NCBI GenBank assembly: GCA_029961055.1 | Contig: JASBVM010000039.1 | Coordinates: forward strand, 29,730-93,729 | Length of the DNA: 64,000 nucleotides | Direction: 5' to 3' | Source: Bacillota bacterium | GTDB lineage: Bacteria > Bacillota > Sulfobacillia > JAIMAT01 | Part shown: in pieces, positions 1 through 8,754 of the stretch | Layout of the letters: each line of letters opens with the position of its first letter | How positions within the stretch are numbered: position 1 is the stretch's first letter | Notes under the pieces: generated by a model | Seen by the model: the letters and a program-made list of their open reading frames with translations, nothing else | What the model was told of the DNA's origin: nothing | Databases searched by the model: none | Program-made: the position numbers and the translations under genes

Positions 1-1506
1 GACGGCCTGGTCTTCCGCGGGCGCGCCGATCACCCGGTCTACGCCTACGTCGAAGACGGTCGCGTGCAGCTGATGGACGCCACCCCGTACTGGGGGAAGG
101 GCATCCACGAGACCATCGCGGCGCTCCGGGAGCGTCACGGGGAGCGCGACGTCAGCGTGCTGGCCATCGGCCCGGCGGGCGAGAACCAGGTCCGCTTCGC
201 CGCCATGATCAACGAGAACGATCGCGCCGCGGGCCGCGGCGGCACGGGTGCGGTGGCGGGGTCCAAGGGCCTGAAGGCCGTGGTGATCAAGGCGCCGAGC
301 CGTCTGCCCAAACCCGCGGATCCCGAGGCCTTCAGCGTTGCCCACGACGAGGCGCTGCGGCAGATCAACGAGAGCCCGATCACGGGTCCGCGCAAGGGTG
401 GGCTCTCCGTCTACGGGACCAACGTGCTGATGAACATCACCAACGTCGCCGGCGCCCTGCCGGTCCGGAACGGCCAGACGACCACCATGGCCACGGCCGA
501 GCTGACCTCCGGCGAATGGGTGCGCGAGCACATCCTGGTCGGCGAACCCACCTGCCACGCCTGCCCGGTGGCCTGCAAGAAGGAGGTCGAGATCAAGGCA
601 GGCCGCTTCAAGGTCCGGGGCGAGTCCTTCGAATACGAGTCCTCCTGGGCGCTGGGCGCCAACTGCGGCAACGACGACGCCGCGTCCATCGCCTACATGA
701 TCGCCCTCTGCAACGACCTGGGGATGGACACCATCGAGACGGGCAATGCGCTCTCCATGAGCATGGAGGCGACCGAGCGCGGCCTGCTCCAGGGCGAGAG
801 GGCGCTCGCCTGGGGCGACACGGAGGGCATGGTGCGCACCATCGAGGCCATTGCCCACCGGCACCCGGGGCTGGGCGAGCTTCTCGCCGACGGCCCCGCG
901 CGGGCGGCGCAGCGCCTGGGCGCTCCCGAGCTCTCGATGAGCGTCAAGGGGCAGTCCATCCCCGCCTACGATCCGCGCGGCATCCAGGGCATGGGCCTGG
1001 GCTACGCCACCTCCAACCGGGGAGCGTGCCACCTGCGCGGGTACACGCCGGCCGCCGAGCTGCTCGGCATCCCCGTGGCGACCGATCGGCTGGCCTGGAA
1101 AGGCAAGGGGGAGCTGCTCAAGACCTTCCAGGATCTGCACGCCTTCTCCGACTCCATGGACGTCTGCAAGTTCTCGGCCTTCGCCGAGAGCGCGGAGAAC
1201 TACGCCGCCCAGTTCTCGGCCGTCACGGGCTGGAAGATCACGGCCGAGGACGTGATGCGGATCGGCGAGCGCATCTACAACCTGGAGCGCTACTACAACA
1301 ACCTCGCCGGCTTCACGGGCGACGACGACACGCTGCCACGGCGCTTCCTCGAGGAGCCGGCGGCGGGCGGCAGCGAGGGCTCGGTCACCCGTCTCTCCGA
1401 CATGCTGGAGGAGTATTACGCCGCCCGGGGCTGGCAGGACGGCGTCGTGCCCGAATCGAAGCTCCGCGAACTCGGCATCGAACCCGTGCAGAGCGGGGCC
1501 GCGTAA
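1..1506 (+). CDS. aor: Aldehyde ferredoxin oxidoreductase (tungsten enzyme), 5' end outside window
   Basis: This is the C-terminal 501 residues of a tungsten-dependent aldehyde:ferredoxin oxidoreductase, which oxidises aldehydes to carboxylic acids and passes electrons to ferredoxin in the cytoplasm. The frame is open from base 1, so about 100 residues are missing; the GTG at 64 is internal. The family signature AGRGGTGAVAGSK is present near 230-275. The 4Fe-4S cluster Cys motif CHACPVAC has Cys codons at 553, 562 and 574, and the distal ligand is DVCKF with its Cys codon at 1165. Two moeA genes follow on the same strand after a hairpin, and tungstate transport genes lie just beyond, so a tungsten cofactor is the natural reading. 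The exact aldehyde substrate cannot be told from sequence. Confidence 0.95.
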   Translation, partial: DGLVFRGRADHPVYAYVEDGRVQLMDATPYWGKGIHETIAALRERHGERDVSVLAIGPAGENQVRFAAMINENDRAAGRGGTGAVAGSKGLKAVVIKAPSRLPKPADPEAFSVAHDEALRQINESPITGPRKGGLSVYGTNVLMNITNVAGALPVRNGQTTTMATAELTSGEWVREHILVGEPTCHACPVACKKEVEIKAGRFKVRGESFEYESSWALGANCGNDDAASIAYMIALCNDLGMDTIETGNALSMSMEATERGLLQGERALAWGDTEGMVRTIEAIAHRHPGLGELLADGPARAAQRLGAPELSMSVKGQSIPAYDPRGIQGMGLGYATSNRGACHLRGYTPAAELLGIPVATDRLAWKGKGELLKTFQDLHAFSDSMDVCKFSAFAESAENYAAQFSAVTGWKITAEDVMRIGERIYNLERYYNNLAGFTGDDDTLPRRFLEEPAAGGSEGSVTRLSDMLEEYYAARGWQDGVVPESKLRELGIEPVQSGAA

Positions 1507-1559
1507 ACCCGCCCCGGCCGTTCGGGAACCCGCCGGAACGGTCGCCGCTCGCACGCCCA

Positions 1560-1588
1560 GGAAGCCGCCCCGCCCCGGGGCGGCTTCC
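1560..1588 (+). terminator. Rho-independent-type hairpin after aor
   Basis: A perfect 12-bp inverted repeat (GGAAGCCGCCCC / GGGGCGGCTTCC) with a 5-base loop lies 54 bases after the aor stop and is followed by TTCCACTCTC. The U tract is poor, so termination may be partial. Confidence 0.6.
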
Positions 1589-1641
1589 TTCCACTCTCGA
1601 GTCGCCATGAAAGCGGTCGGCAGGGGAGGGAGGCCAGGGGG

Positions 1642-2877
1642 ATGCAACTTTTCGAGGTCAAGAGCGTGGCGGAGGTGCTCGCGCTCATCGATCGGGAGTT
1701 CGGGCCCCTCCAGAGGGAGCCCGAGAACGTTCCGGTCGAGGAGGCGGCGGGTCGCGTGCTGGCGCGCGACCTCTTCGCACCCGGGGACATCCCGGGGTTC
1801 GACCGGTCGACCGTCGACGGCTACGCCGTCCGGGCAGGCGAGACGGCGGGCGCCTCGGAGGCTCTTCCCGCCATGCTCACGCTGGCGGGGGCGGTGGTCA
1901 TGGGCCGGCCGCCCGAACGCCCGCTCGGCCCTGGGCAGGCGGTCTACGTCCCCACGGGCGGCATGCTGCCCGAGGGGGCGGACGCGGTGGTGATGGTCGA
2001 GCACGTGGAGGAGCTGGACGACCTCGTGAACGTCCTGCGACCGGTGGCGCCCGGGGAGAACGTCGTCCGCCGCGACGAGGACCTGCGGGCGGGTGAGCTC
2101 GTGCTGCCGGCCGGCCACCGCCTCCGGGTGCAGGACCTGGCCGCGCTGGCGGCGAGCGGCCTGGTGGAGGTGCCCGTCCGCCCGCCGCTCCGCGTGGCCA
2201 TCCTCTCCACCGGCGAGGAGGTGGTGCCGCCCGGCACCTCCCGCCTCCTTCCCGGCCAGGTCCGCGACGTCAACGGCCCCACCCTGGCGGCCGCGGCGCG
2301 GGCGGACGGCGCCCGGGTCCAGCCGGGCGGCATCGTACCGGACGACGAAGCCGAGCTGGCGCGGCGGTGCGCCCAGCTTCTCGCCGAGAGCGACGTCCTC
2401 CTGCTCTCGGGCGGCAGCTCGGTGGGCGTCAAGGATATGACCGAACGGGTGGTCGCCGGCCTGGGGCAGCCGGGGATCCTGGTCCACGGCGTCGCCCTCC
2501 ATCCCGGGAAGCCGGCGCTGCTGGCCCGCGTGGGCGAGAAGGCCGTGGCCGGTCTGCCCGGCCACCCGGTCTCCGCGCTGCTCATCTACCATCTCTTCGT
2601 GCGTCCCATTCTGGCCCGGCTGGCCGGGGAGCGGCCGGCGCGACCGCGACCGGCCTGGCGCGCCCGCCTGGCCCGGAATCTGGCGTCCCATCCGGGGGAG
2701 ACCACCTACGTGCGGGTCCGGCTGGAGGAACGGGACGGGGAGCTCTGGGCCGAGCCGGTCTTCGGGAAGTCCGGGCTCGTCGGCCCGCTGGCCCGCGCGG
2801 ACGGCTTCCTGGCCATCGCTCCCGAGCGGGAGGGGCTCCGCCGGGGGGAGATGGTGGAGGTCTTCGCCCTGGACTGA
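1642..2877 (+). CDS. moeA: Molybdopterin molybdenumtransferase MoeA
   Basis: A 411-residue MoeA/gephyrin-E type enzyme. It inserts molybdate (or tungstate) into adenylylated molybdopterin in the last step of cofactor synthesis. Family landmarks are DRSTVDGYAVRA near residues 54-65, the MPT-binding-like motif LSGGSSVGVKDM, then HPGKP and GLPGHPVSA, and the C-terminal beta-barrel domain. Length is normal for MoeA. The ATG at 1642 has a purine-rich stretch just upstream. A second MoeA follows 41 bases later. Organisms with W enzymes, for example Pyrococcus, often carry two MoeA paralogues; which metal each uses here is not known. Confidence 0.95.
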   Translation: MQLFEVKSVAEVLALIDREFGPLQREPENVPVEEAAGRVLARDLFAPGDIPGFDRSTVDGYAVRAGETAGASEALPAMLTLAGAVVMGRPPERPLGPGQAVYVPTGGMLPEGADAVVMVEHVEELDDLVNVLRPVAPGENVVRRDEDLRAGELVLPAGHRLRVQDLAALAASGLVEVPVRPPLRVAILSTGEEVVPPGTSRLLPGQVRDVNGPTLAAAARADGARVQPGGIVPDDEAELARRCAQLLAESDVLLLSGGSSVGVKDMTERVVAGLGQPGILVHGVALHPGKPALLARVGEKAVAGLPGHPVSALLIYHLFVRPILARLAGERPARPRPAWRARLARNLASHPGETTYVRVRLEERDGELWAEPVFGKSGLVGPLARADGFLAIAPEREGLRRGEMVEVFALD

Positions 2878-2918
2878 ACCCGGCGGAAGGCCTGCCGGGA
2901 GCGAGGGAGGATGGGCGG

Positions 2919-4838
2919 ATGGTCAAGAAGCGCGAGCGGACCCTCTACCTGGAAGACGTGCCGTTGGAGGAGGCGCAGCGGCGCTGGCTCGAGGCGGTCT
3001 CCCTGCCCGCCCGGGTCGAGGAGGTGCCGACGGCGGAGGCGGCCGGCCGGGTGACGGCCGCGCCGATCTTCGCCCGTCTCTCTTCGCCGGCCTATCCCTC
3101 TTCGGCCATGGACGGCGTCGCCGTGCGCGCGGCCGACACCTTCCCGGCCCGAGAGACCCACCCCGTCCGCCTGCGGCGAGGAAGCCAGTTCGTCGAGGTG
3201 GACACCGGCGACCCGCTCCCCGAGGGCTTCGACGCGGTGATCATGGCAGAGGACCTCCACTGGGTCGACCCCGACACGGTGGAGATCCTGGAGCCGGCCC
3301 GGGCCTGGCAGCACGTCCGCCCGGTGGGCGAGGACATCGTGGCCGCCGAGCTGCTCCTGCCCGACTCCCATCGCCTGCGACCGGTCGACCTGGGGGCTCT
3401 CCTGGCCGGCGGGATCCTCCGCGTGCCCGTCTTCGCCCGTCCGACCGCGGCCATCCTGCCGACCGGCGACGAGCTGGTCGAACCCCGCGAGAGCCTCGAA
3501 CGCGGGGAGATCGTCGAGTTCAACAGCGCGGTCTTCGCCGCCTTCCTGCGCGAGTGGGGCGCGGAGCCCGTCCGCTTCCCCCCTACGCCCGACGATCCCG
3601 AAGCGCTGCGCCGACGGCTGCTCGAGGCGGTCGACCGCTTCGACCTGGTCCTGCTCAACGCCGGCTCGTCGGCGGGCTCCGAGGATTACGCGGAGGAAGT
3701 GGTGCGGGAGCTGGGGGAGCTCCTGGTCCATGGCGTGGCGACGCGCCCGGGCAAGCCGGTGCTCCTCGGGCGCGTGCGGGGGAAGCCGGTGGTCGGACTT
3801 CCCGGCTATCCCGTCTCCGCCTACCTGGCCCTGGAATGGTTCGTCCAGCCGCTGATCGCCCGCACCCTCGGCCAGCCCGTCCCGCGCCGGCCGAAGGTGA
3901 AGGCGGTGGCCGGGCGGCGCATCGTCTCCCCCATGGGGACGCGCGACTTCGTCCGCGTCACCGTCGGCTCGATCGGCGGGCGCCTGATCGCGCAGCCGCT
4001 CTCCCGCGAAGCGGGGGTGACCATGTCGCTGGTCCGCGCGGACGGCCTCCTCGTCATCCCGCCCGAGAGCCAGGGCTACGAGCAGGGCGAGGAGGTGGAG
4101 GTGGAGCTCCTGCGCGATCTGGCGGAGGTGGAGCAGAACATCGTCGTCACCGGCAGCCACGACATGGCCATCGACCTGCTGGCCAGCGAACTGCGCCGGA
4201 TCGATCCCTGGCTGCGTATCGCCTCCTCCCATGCAGGCTCCATGGGCGCCCTCTTCGCCCTCCGCCGGCGGGAGGCCCACTTCGGGGGACTCCACCTCCT
4301 CGACCCGGAGAGCGGCGAGTACAACGTCCCTTACGTGCGCAAGTACCTGGCAGGGGTGCCCCTGGTGCTGGTCCACCTCACCTACCGCAGCCAGGGCTGG
4401 ATCGTCGCCCCCGGCAACCCGCTGGGCATCCGCGGCGCGGAGGACCTGGCCCGGCCCGGCGTCCGCTTCGTCAACCGCCAGCGGGGCGCCGGCACCCGCC
4501 TCCTCCTCGACCAGATGCTGGCCCGGGCCGGTATCGAGCCCTCCGGCATCCAGGGGTACGAGCGTGAGGAGACCACCCATCTGGGCGTGGCGGCCGCCGT
4601 CGCCGCCGGAGCGGCCGACGTGGGTCTCGGCGTCCTGTCGGCGGCGAAGGCGATGGGACTCGACTTCGTCCCGGTCGCCGAGGAGCGCTACGACCTCTGC
4701 TTCGCCCGGGACTTCTACGAGAGCCCGCGCGGACAGCTGGTCCGGAACGTCATCGCCTCGCCGGCCTTCCGCCAGCGGGTCGAGTCGCTGGGCGGCTATG
4801 ACTGCCGCGACGCGGGCACGGTCTGGTACGAGCAGTGA
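2919..4838 (+). CDS. moeA: MoeA fused to a substrate-binding-protein-like domain
   Basis: A 639-residue two-part protein. Residues 1 to about 400 are a second MoeA domain, with SSPAYPSSAMDGVAV, a NAGSSAGSED loop, RPGKP and GLPGYPVSA. From about residue 405 a domain like periplasmic molybdate/tungstate-binding proteins follows (COG1910 type: IVVTGSHDMAIDLL, then SSHAGSMGAL, NRQRGAGTR and HLGVAAAVAAGAADVG). It has no signal peptide, so this oxyanion-binding-type domain should sit in the cytoplasm next to the insertase. The ATG at 2919 is chosen because GGAGG lies 8 bases upstream; longer in-frame reading overlaps the first moeA. The fusion itself is known in archaea and Firmicutes. Ligand delivery or sensing is inferred. 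Confidence 0.93.
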   Translation: MVKKRERTLYLEDVPLEEAQRRWLEAVSLPARVEEVPTAEAAGRVTAAPIFARLSSPAYPSSAMDGVAVRAADTFPARETHPVRLRRGSQFVEVDTGDPLPEGFDAVIMAEDLHWVDPDTVEILEPARAWQHVRPVGEDIVAAELLLPDSHRLRPVDLGALLAGGILRVPVFARPTAAILPTGDELVEPRESLERGEIVEFNSAVFAAFLREWGAEPVRFPPTPDDPEALRRRLLEAVDRFDLVLLNAGSSAGSEDYAEEVVRELGELLVHGVATRPGKPVLLGRVRGKPVVGLPGYPVSAYLALEWFVQPLIARTLGQPVPRRPKVKAVAGRRIVSPMGTRDFVRVTVGSIGGRLIAQPLSREAGVTMSLVRADGLLVIPPESQGYEQGEEVEVELLRDLAEVEQNIVVTGSHDMAIDLLASELRRIDPWLRIASSHAGSMGALFALRRREAHFGGLHLLDPESGEYNVPYVRKYLAGVPLVLVHLTYRSQGWIVAPGNPLGIRGAEDLARPGVRFVNRQRGAGTRLLLDQMLARAGIEPSGIQGYEREETTHLGVAAAVAAGAADVGLGVLSAAKAMGLDFVPVAEERYDLCFARDFYESPRGQLVRNVIASPAFRQRVESLGGYDCRDAGTVWYEQ

Positions 4839-4851
4839 CCTCTCCGGCGGA

Positions 4852-5676
4852 TCACCCGGGAGGCGGGGCGCCCGCGGCGGCAGGGGCGCCCTGCCCCACC
4901 GCGCGGGCGGCGCTCCCCTGCCGGGACCCGTCCGCCAGCGCCTGGACCAGCTCCGCGGCATGCTGCACGAGGTGCTCCACCGTCGGGCCCGCGGGCCGGG
5001 TGAAGACCTCGCGCGGCGTCCCCACCTGGACGAGGCGACCGCGGTCGAGGACCGCCACCCGGTCGGCCACCGGCGGGATCTCGGTGAAGTCGTGCGTGAC
5101 CAGAAGGGCGGTCACGCCGGCACCGTGCAGAAGCGGGCGCAGCTCCCGGATCAGCTTGCCCCGGGTGATCACGTCCAGCGAGGCGAAAGGCTCGTCGAGG
5201 AAGAGAAGCCTGGGTTCCACCACCAGGGCCCGCGCCAGGTTCACCCTCTGCGCCTCGCCGCCCGAGAGGTGGCGGGCGGGGCGCTGAGCCAGATGCGCCA
5301 CGCCGAGACGCTCCAGCCAGCGGACCGCCCGCTCCCGGGCCTCGCGCCGCGGCACCCCGCGCAGCCGCAGGGGCAGGATCACGTTGTCGATCACGCTGCC
5401 ATCCAGGAGCAGCGGCTGCTGGAAGACGACGGCCATCTGCCTGCGCAGGCCGAGGGCCTCGCGGGGCAGGTCGACCGGTCTCCCGTCCAACCGGTACTCC
5501 ATCTCCGCCGGCAGCAGGAGGGCCAGGGACTGGAGCAGCGTGGACTTGCCCGCCCCGTTGGGTCCGATCACGGCCAGGATCTCGCCCCGCGCCACCTCCA
5601 GGGCCGCCACGTCGAGCACCCGGTGCCCCCCGCGGACCACCCGGAGACCGCGTACGGCGAGCGCAGGCTGGCTCAT
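4852..5676 (-). CDS. tupC: Tungstate ABC transporter, ATP-binding protein
   Basis: A 274-residue ABC ATPase that powers oxyanion import. Visible motifs are Walker A GPNGAGKST near residue 40, signature LSGGEAQRV, Walker B LLFLDEP and the switch His in LLVTHDF. It is the last gene of tupA-tupB-tupC. Its ATG at 5676 overlaps the tupB stop in an ATGA arrangement, indicating coupled translation. The C-terminal 30 residues are Ala/Gly/Pro-rich and look unstructured. Its stop lies 13 bases from the stop of the convergent MoeA fusion gene. Assignment to tungstate rests on the tupA partner and the neighbouring W enzyme. Confidence 0.9.
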   Translation of the reverse strand: MSQPALAVRGLRVVRGGHRVLDVAALEVARGEILAVIGPNGAGKSTLLQSLALLLPAEMEYRLDGRPVDLPREALGLRRQMAVVFQQPLLLDGSVIDNVILPLRLRGVPRREARERAVRWLERLGVAHLAQRPARHLSGGEAQRVNLARALVVEPRLLFLDEPFASLDVITRGKLIRELRPLLHGAGVTALLVTHDFTEIPPVADRVAVLDRGRLVQVGTPREVFTRPAGPTVEHLVQHAAELVQALADGSRQGSAARAVGQGAPAAAGAPPPG

Positions 5677-6371
5677 GCGGCGGCCCTCCTCTGCTGGATC
5701 AGCGTCAGGACCAGCGTGACGCCGTAGGCCAGGGCGAGGAGGACCAGGCTCAGCGCCAGCGCCACGTCGAAATCGCCCTTCGAGACCTCCATCACGATGG
5801 CCGTCGTGAGCACGCGCGTCTGGCCGAGCACGTTCCCGCCGACCATCATCGACGCCCCCACCTCGGAGACGACGGCGCCGAAGCCCGCGATCACCGCCGC
5901 CAGGATGGAGAGGCGGGCTTCCCTGACGAGGAGGGCGTACAGCTGCCAGCGCGAAGCCCCCATGGCGAGGATCTGGAGGCGAAGCCGCGGGTCGAGCTGG
6001 CCGACCCCGGCGATGGTGAAGCCCGCCACCACCGGGGTGGCGATCACGGACTGCGCCACCACCATCGCCGCGGGGGTGTACATGAGGTGCAGAGCGCCCA
6101 GCGGCCCATAGCGCCAGAGCAGGATGCTCACCCAGAGGCCGACCACCGTCGGCGGCAGCCCCATGCCGGTGTTGATCAGGCTGACCCACAACCGTCGCAG
6201 GGGGAGCCGCCCCAGTGCCAGGGCGAGGCCCGTCGGGACCCCCAGGAGCACGCTGACCAGCGTGGCTCCGCCCGAGACCCGGAGCGTCAGCCACGTGATG
6301 CGCAGGAGCTCGGGGTCGCCCGCCAGGAGCATGCGGAGCGCCTTGGCCAGACCTTGTCCGATCAGGTCCAT
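5673..6371 (-). CDS. tupB: Tungstate ABC transporter, permease
   Basis: A 232-residue inner-membrane permease of the TupB type (the BPD_transp_1 fold), with about five hydrophobic segments and the cytoplasmic EAA-like loop around ILAMGASRWQLYALLVREAR that contacts the ATPase. The ATG at 6371 begins MDLIGQGL and leaves a 10-base gap after tupA. An earlier ATG at 6422 would overlap tupA by 41 bases and adds a charged, non-homologous leader, so it is less likely. Its stop overlaps the tupC start. Confidence 0.9.
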   Translation of the reverse strand: MDLIGQGLAKALRMLLAGDPELLRITWLTLRVSGGATLVSVLLGVPTGLALALGRLPLRRLWVSLINTGMGLPPTVVGLWVSILLWRYGPLGALHLMYTPAAMVVAQSVIATPVVAGFTIAGVGQLDPRLRLQILAMGASRWQLYALLVREARLSILAAVIAGFGAVVSEVGASMMVGGNVLGQTRVLTTAIVMEVSKGDFDVALALSLVLLALAYGVTLVLTLIQQRRAAA

Positions 6372-6381
6372 CCCTTGCTCT

Positions 6382-7326
6382 TCAACTGCTTCCGCCGACC
6401 GCTTTCTCGCTCTTGCCCGCATCGGGGAAGAAGAGCGGTTGGCCGAACTCTTCGACTCCGAACCGACCGATGACTTTCTGCGTCTCGGGAGCGGTCATGA
6501 AGTCGACGAACGCCTTGGCGCCCTCGGCGTTCACCTTGGCGAACCTGGCCGGGTTGACCTGCATCACGTGATAGATGTTGAGGAGCGACGCATCACCTTC
6601 GAGAACGATCCCCAGGCGGAGATGCTGCTTGAGGGCCAGGTACGTGGCCCGGTCCGTCAGCGTGTAAGCTCCTTTCTCCGAGGCGATGCCGAGCGTCTGA
6701 CCCATCCCCGACCCGGATTGCTGGTACCACTTCCCCTCCGGTTGAATGCCCGCCTTCTTCCAGATCGACTTCTCTCTCACATGCGTGCCGGACTCGTCGC
6801 CGCGCGAGATAAAGAGCGCCTGGGCCCGGGCGATCTTCCGGAAGGCTTCTGCAGCCGTGGCGGTGCCTTTCACCCCGGCCGGGTCGTCCGGTGGGCCGAC
6901 AAGGACGAAGTCGTTGTGCATGACCAGCCGCCGGTCGACGGCGACGCCCTTCGAGACCGCGGCCATCTCCGCCTCCGGCGCATGAACCAGCAGCACGTCC
7001 GCCTCGCCGCGTTCGCCCATCGCCAGCGCCTGGCCCGTACCCACCGCGACGATGGAGAGCCTGTATCCGGTCTTCTTTTCGAACATGGGTTGCAGGACAT
7101 CCAGGAGGCCGCTGTCCTGGGTGCTGGTCGTGGTGGCGAGGATCACCCTGGGGTTGGCGGGTTTCGGCGGGCCGGACTGCGCATTCTCTTTCGTTCCGGC
7201 TGCACCGCCGGCTGCGCTGGTCCGGCCGGCTCCCGGCGCTCCGCAGGCGGAGAGGGTCAGGATCGCCGTCAACGCCAGCGCCAGCACTGCCGGACGGCGC
7301 CCGTGGGCGGCCTGCCTCCGGTTCAT
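6382..7326 (-). CDS. tupA: Tungstate-binding lipoprotein
   Basis: A 314-residue extracytoplasmic solute-binding lipoprotein. A signal peptide ends in the lipobox LSAC (Cys about residue 28), followed by a Gly/Ala-rich linker. The mature domain opens with the TupA hallmark TTTSTQDSGLL and continues with VGTGQALAMGERGEADVLLVHAP and SRGDESGTH, residues expected to line the oxyanion pocket. Start choice: ATG 7326 has GGAGGG 7 bases upstream, whereas the TTG two codons earlier does not. First gene of tupABC. TupA proteins prefer tungstate over molybdate, but related proteins differ, so metal specificity is inferred. Confidence 0.93.
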   Translation of the reverse strand: MNRRQAAHGRRPAVLALALTAILTLSACGAPGAGRTSAAGGAAGTKENAQSGPPKPANPRVILATTTSTQDSGLLDVLQPMFEKKTGYRLSIVAVGTGQALAMGERGEADVLLVHAPEAEMAAVSKGVAVDRRLVMHNDFVLVGPPDDPAGVKGTATAAEAFRKIARAQALFISRGDESGTHVREKSIWKKAGIQPEGKWYQQSGSGMGQTLGIASEKGAYTLTDRATYLALKQHLRLGIVLEGDASLLNIYHVMQVNPARFAKVNAEGAKAFVDFMTAPETQKVIGRFGVEEFGQPLFFPDAGKSEKAVGGSS

Positions 7327-7442
7327 GCGCAAACCCTCCTTCGGTCCATGCCGCCGCGGTCCCTGCCAAGGCGGCCCGGCTTCCGGTCGTCACCCCGGCG
7401 TCGGGAGGAATCGGCCGCAGGGAACGGTGCTCCAGCTGAAAC

Positions 7443-7466
7443 CGTTGTGCATCATCGTGCAGAACG
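7443..7466. promoter_or_regulatory. 24-bp inverted repeat upstream of tupA, candidate ModE-type operator
   Basis: The dyad reads CGTTgTGCA, six bases, TGCAgAACG: eight of nine positions match in each arm. The outer CGTT...AACG halves with 16 bases between resemble the layout of the E. coli modA operator as I remember it. It lies 117 bases before the tupA ATG, and the tupABC promoter may overlap it: on the minus strand TTGATG (7487-7492) is 18 bases from TACGTT (7463-7468), a weak match. The gene immediately upstream encodes a ModE-type DNA-binding domain, so autogenous or tup-directed control is plausible. No binding evidence exists. Confidence 0.45.
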
Positions 7467-7603
7467 TAACACGCGGGTTCTTCCGGCATCAAGGGGAGGG
7501 AATGAATCCGAATCTTTATAAAAAAATCAGTCGTCCGGCGCGGCACGGGAGAGGCCGGCCGGGTGAGAGGCACGGCCGACCGCTGCAGGCGTGGTGCCTC
7601 TGG

Positions 7604-8740
7604 TCAGGGCCGCAGCGGTCGGAAGAGCGGACGGCCGTGCGGGTCAAGGCCGAAGCGGGCGATCAGGCCCTGACCGGCAGGCCCCACCGCCCAGCGTGCG
7701 AACGCCTCGGCCCAGCGGCGACGAACCCAGGGAGCGCGTTCCGCGCTGACCGGCACCAGAGAGAAGACGTCGCGCAGTTCGGGGCCCCCTTCCCAGAGGA
7801 TCGCCAGCCCCTCGGGCCGCGCGGCCCGCAGCGTCGCACGGTCGACCAGCGTGTACGCGCGCTTCGCCGCGGCGGCGGTGAGAATGTGCATGCTGCCGAG
7901 CACCCCCAGCGGGTCGACCCGGTACCACGGCGCCTCCGGCTGGACGCCGGCCGCCTCCCAGAGGCCCCTCTCCCGCAGGTGGGTGCCCGAACGGTCCCCC
8001 CGGCTCAGAAAGGGCGCCCGGGCCCGGGCGATGGCCTGAAAGGCCTGGTGCACCGTGCCCGCCTGCCGCACGCCAGCGGGATCCCCCTCGGGGCCCACGA
8101 CGACGAAGTCGTCTTCCATCAAGGGGTGGCGCCCCGTGCCGAAACCTGCCGTCACGAACTCCTCCTCCGCCTCGGGAGCGTGGCTGAGCACCAGGTCGGC
8201 CCGCCCCTCGCGGGCGAGGTCCAGAGCCTGGCCACTGCCTGCCGCCAAGGGCCGGACGGCGATCCCCGTCTCGGCGAGGAAGGCTTCCGCCAGCGCGGGG
8301 ACGAGGCCGGTCTCCACGGGTTCCACCGTGGCGGCCAGCACCAGCGACCCGTGGGCTTCGCCCGTCCCGGCGCCGGGAGCCCGGTCGGCGGCCGGCGGTT
8401 CCTCCGGTCCCGCCAGGACGGGGATCCGCCTCTCCACGCCGGCCTGGAACCGGCGGTACCGGTCCAGGAGGTCCCGTGCGGCGGCCGTCAGCTGCGCGCC
8501 GCCGCCCCGCGCGCCGCCGGTACGACGGTCGAGGAGCCGGACCCCGAGGCGCTCCTCGGCCTGCTTCACCAGCCCCCAGGCGTAGCGGTACGAGAGGCCG
8601 ACGTCGGCCCGCGCCTGATTCAGCGAACCCCGCAGGGCCACGGCCTCGAGCAGTGCGAACAGCCGGTCGCCGCGGATCTGATCGCCCAGGATCAGGACGA
8701 CCCGGTAGGGGGGAACGCCCCCGTCTCCCGTCCCCTTCAT
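7604..8740 (-). CDS. ModE-type HTH regulator fused to a TupA-like oxyanion-binding domain
   Basis: A 378-residue predicted cytoplasmic transcription factor without signal peptide. Residues about 12-105 match the N-terminal winged-helix domain of ModE (LLEAVALRGSLNQARADVGL, SYRYAWGLVKQAEERLG, then the GG-rich wing TGGARGGGAQLT). After a Pro/Ala linker, residues about 131-378 match TupA (VVGPEGDPAGV, APFLSRGDRSGTHLRERG, AYTLVDRATL), clearly similar to the tupA product next door. Classical ModE senses molybdate with MOP/TOBE domains; here the sensor appears replaced by a binding-protein fold. The ATG at 8740 lies 14 bases after the preceding hydrolase gene. It probably regulates tupABC, which starts 277 bases downstream. 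Confidence 0.85.
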   Translation of the reverse strand: MKGTGDGGVPPYRVVLILGDQIRGDRLFALLEAVALRGSLNQARADVGLSYRYAWGLVKQAEERLGVRLLDRRTGGARGGGAQLTAAARDLLDRYRRFQAGVERRIPVLAGPEEPPAADRAPGAGTGEAHGSLVLAATVEPVETGLVPALAEAFLAETGIAVRPLAAGSGQALDLAREGRADLVLSHAPEAEEEFVTAGFGTGRHPLMEDDFVVVGPEGDPAGVRQAGTVHQAFQAIARARAPFLSRGDRSGTHLRERGLWEAAGVQPEAPWYRVDPLGVLGSMHILTAAAAKRAYTLVDRATLRAARPEGLAILWEGGPELRDVFSLVPVSAERAPWVRRRWAEAFARWAVGPAGQGLIARFGLDPHGRPLFRPLRP

Positions 8741-8754
8741 GCCCTTCGCTCCGC

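Noticed and set aside
7498..7530. AT-rich TTTATAAAAAAAT patch as the tupA promoter
   Set aside because: A -10-like TATAAA is present on the minus strand but nothing like a -35 lies at proper distance, so it was not listed.
7327..7603. Molybdenum-cofactor riboswitch before tupA
   Set aside because: I looked for the conserved Moco-motif blocks on the minus strand and did not find a convincing match. Only the dyad and a weak promoter are supported.
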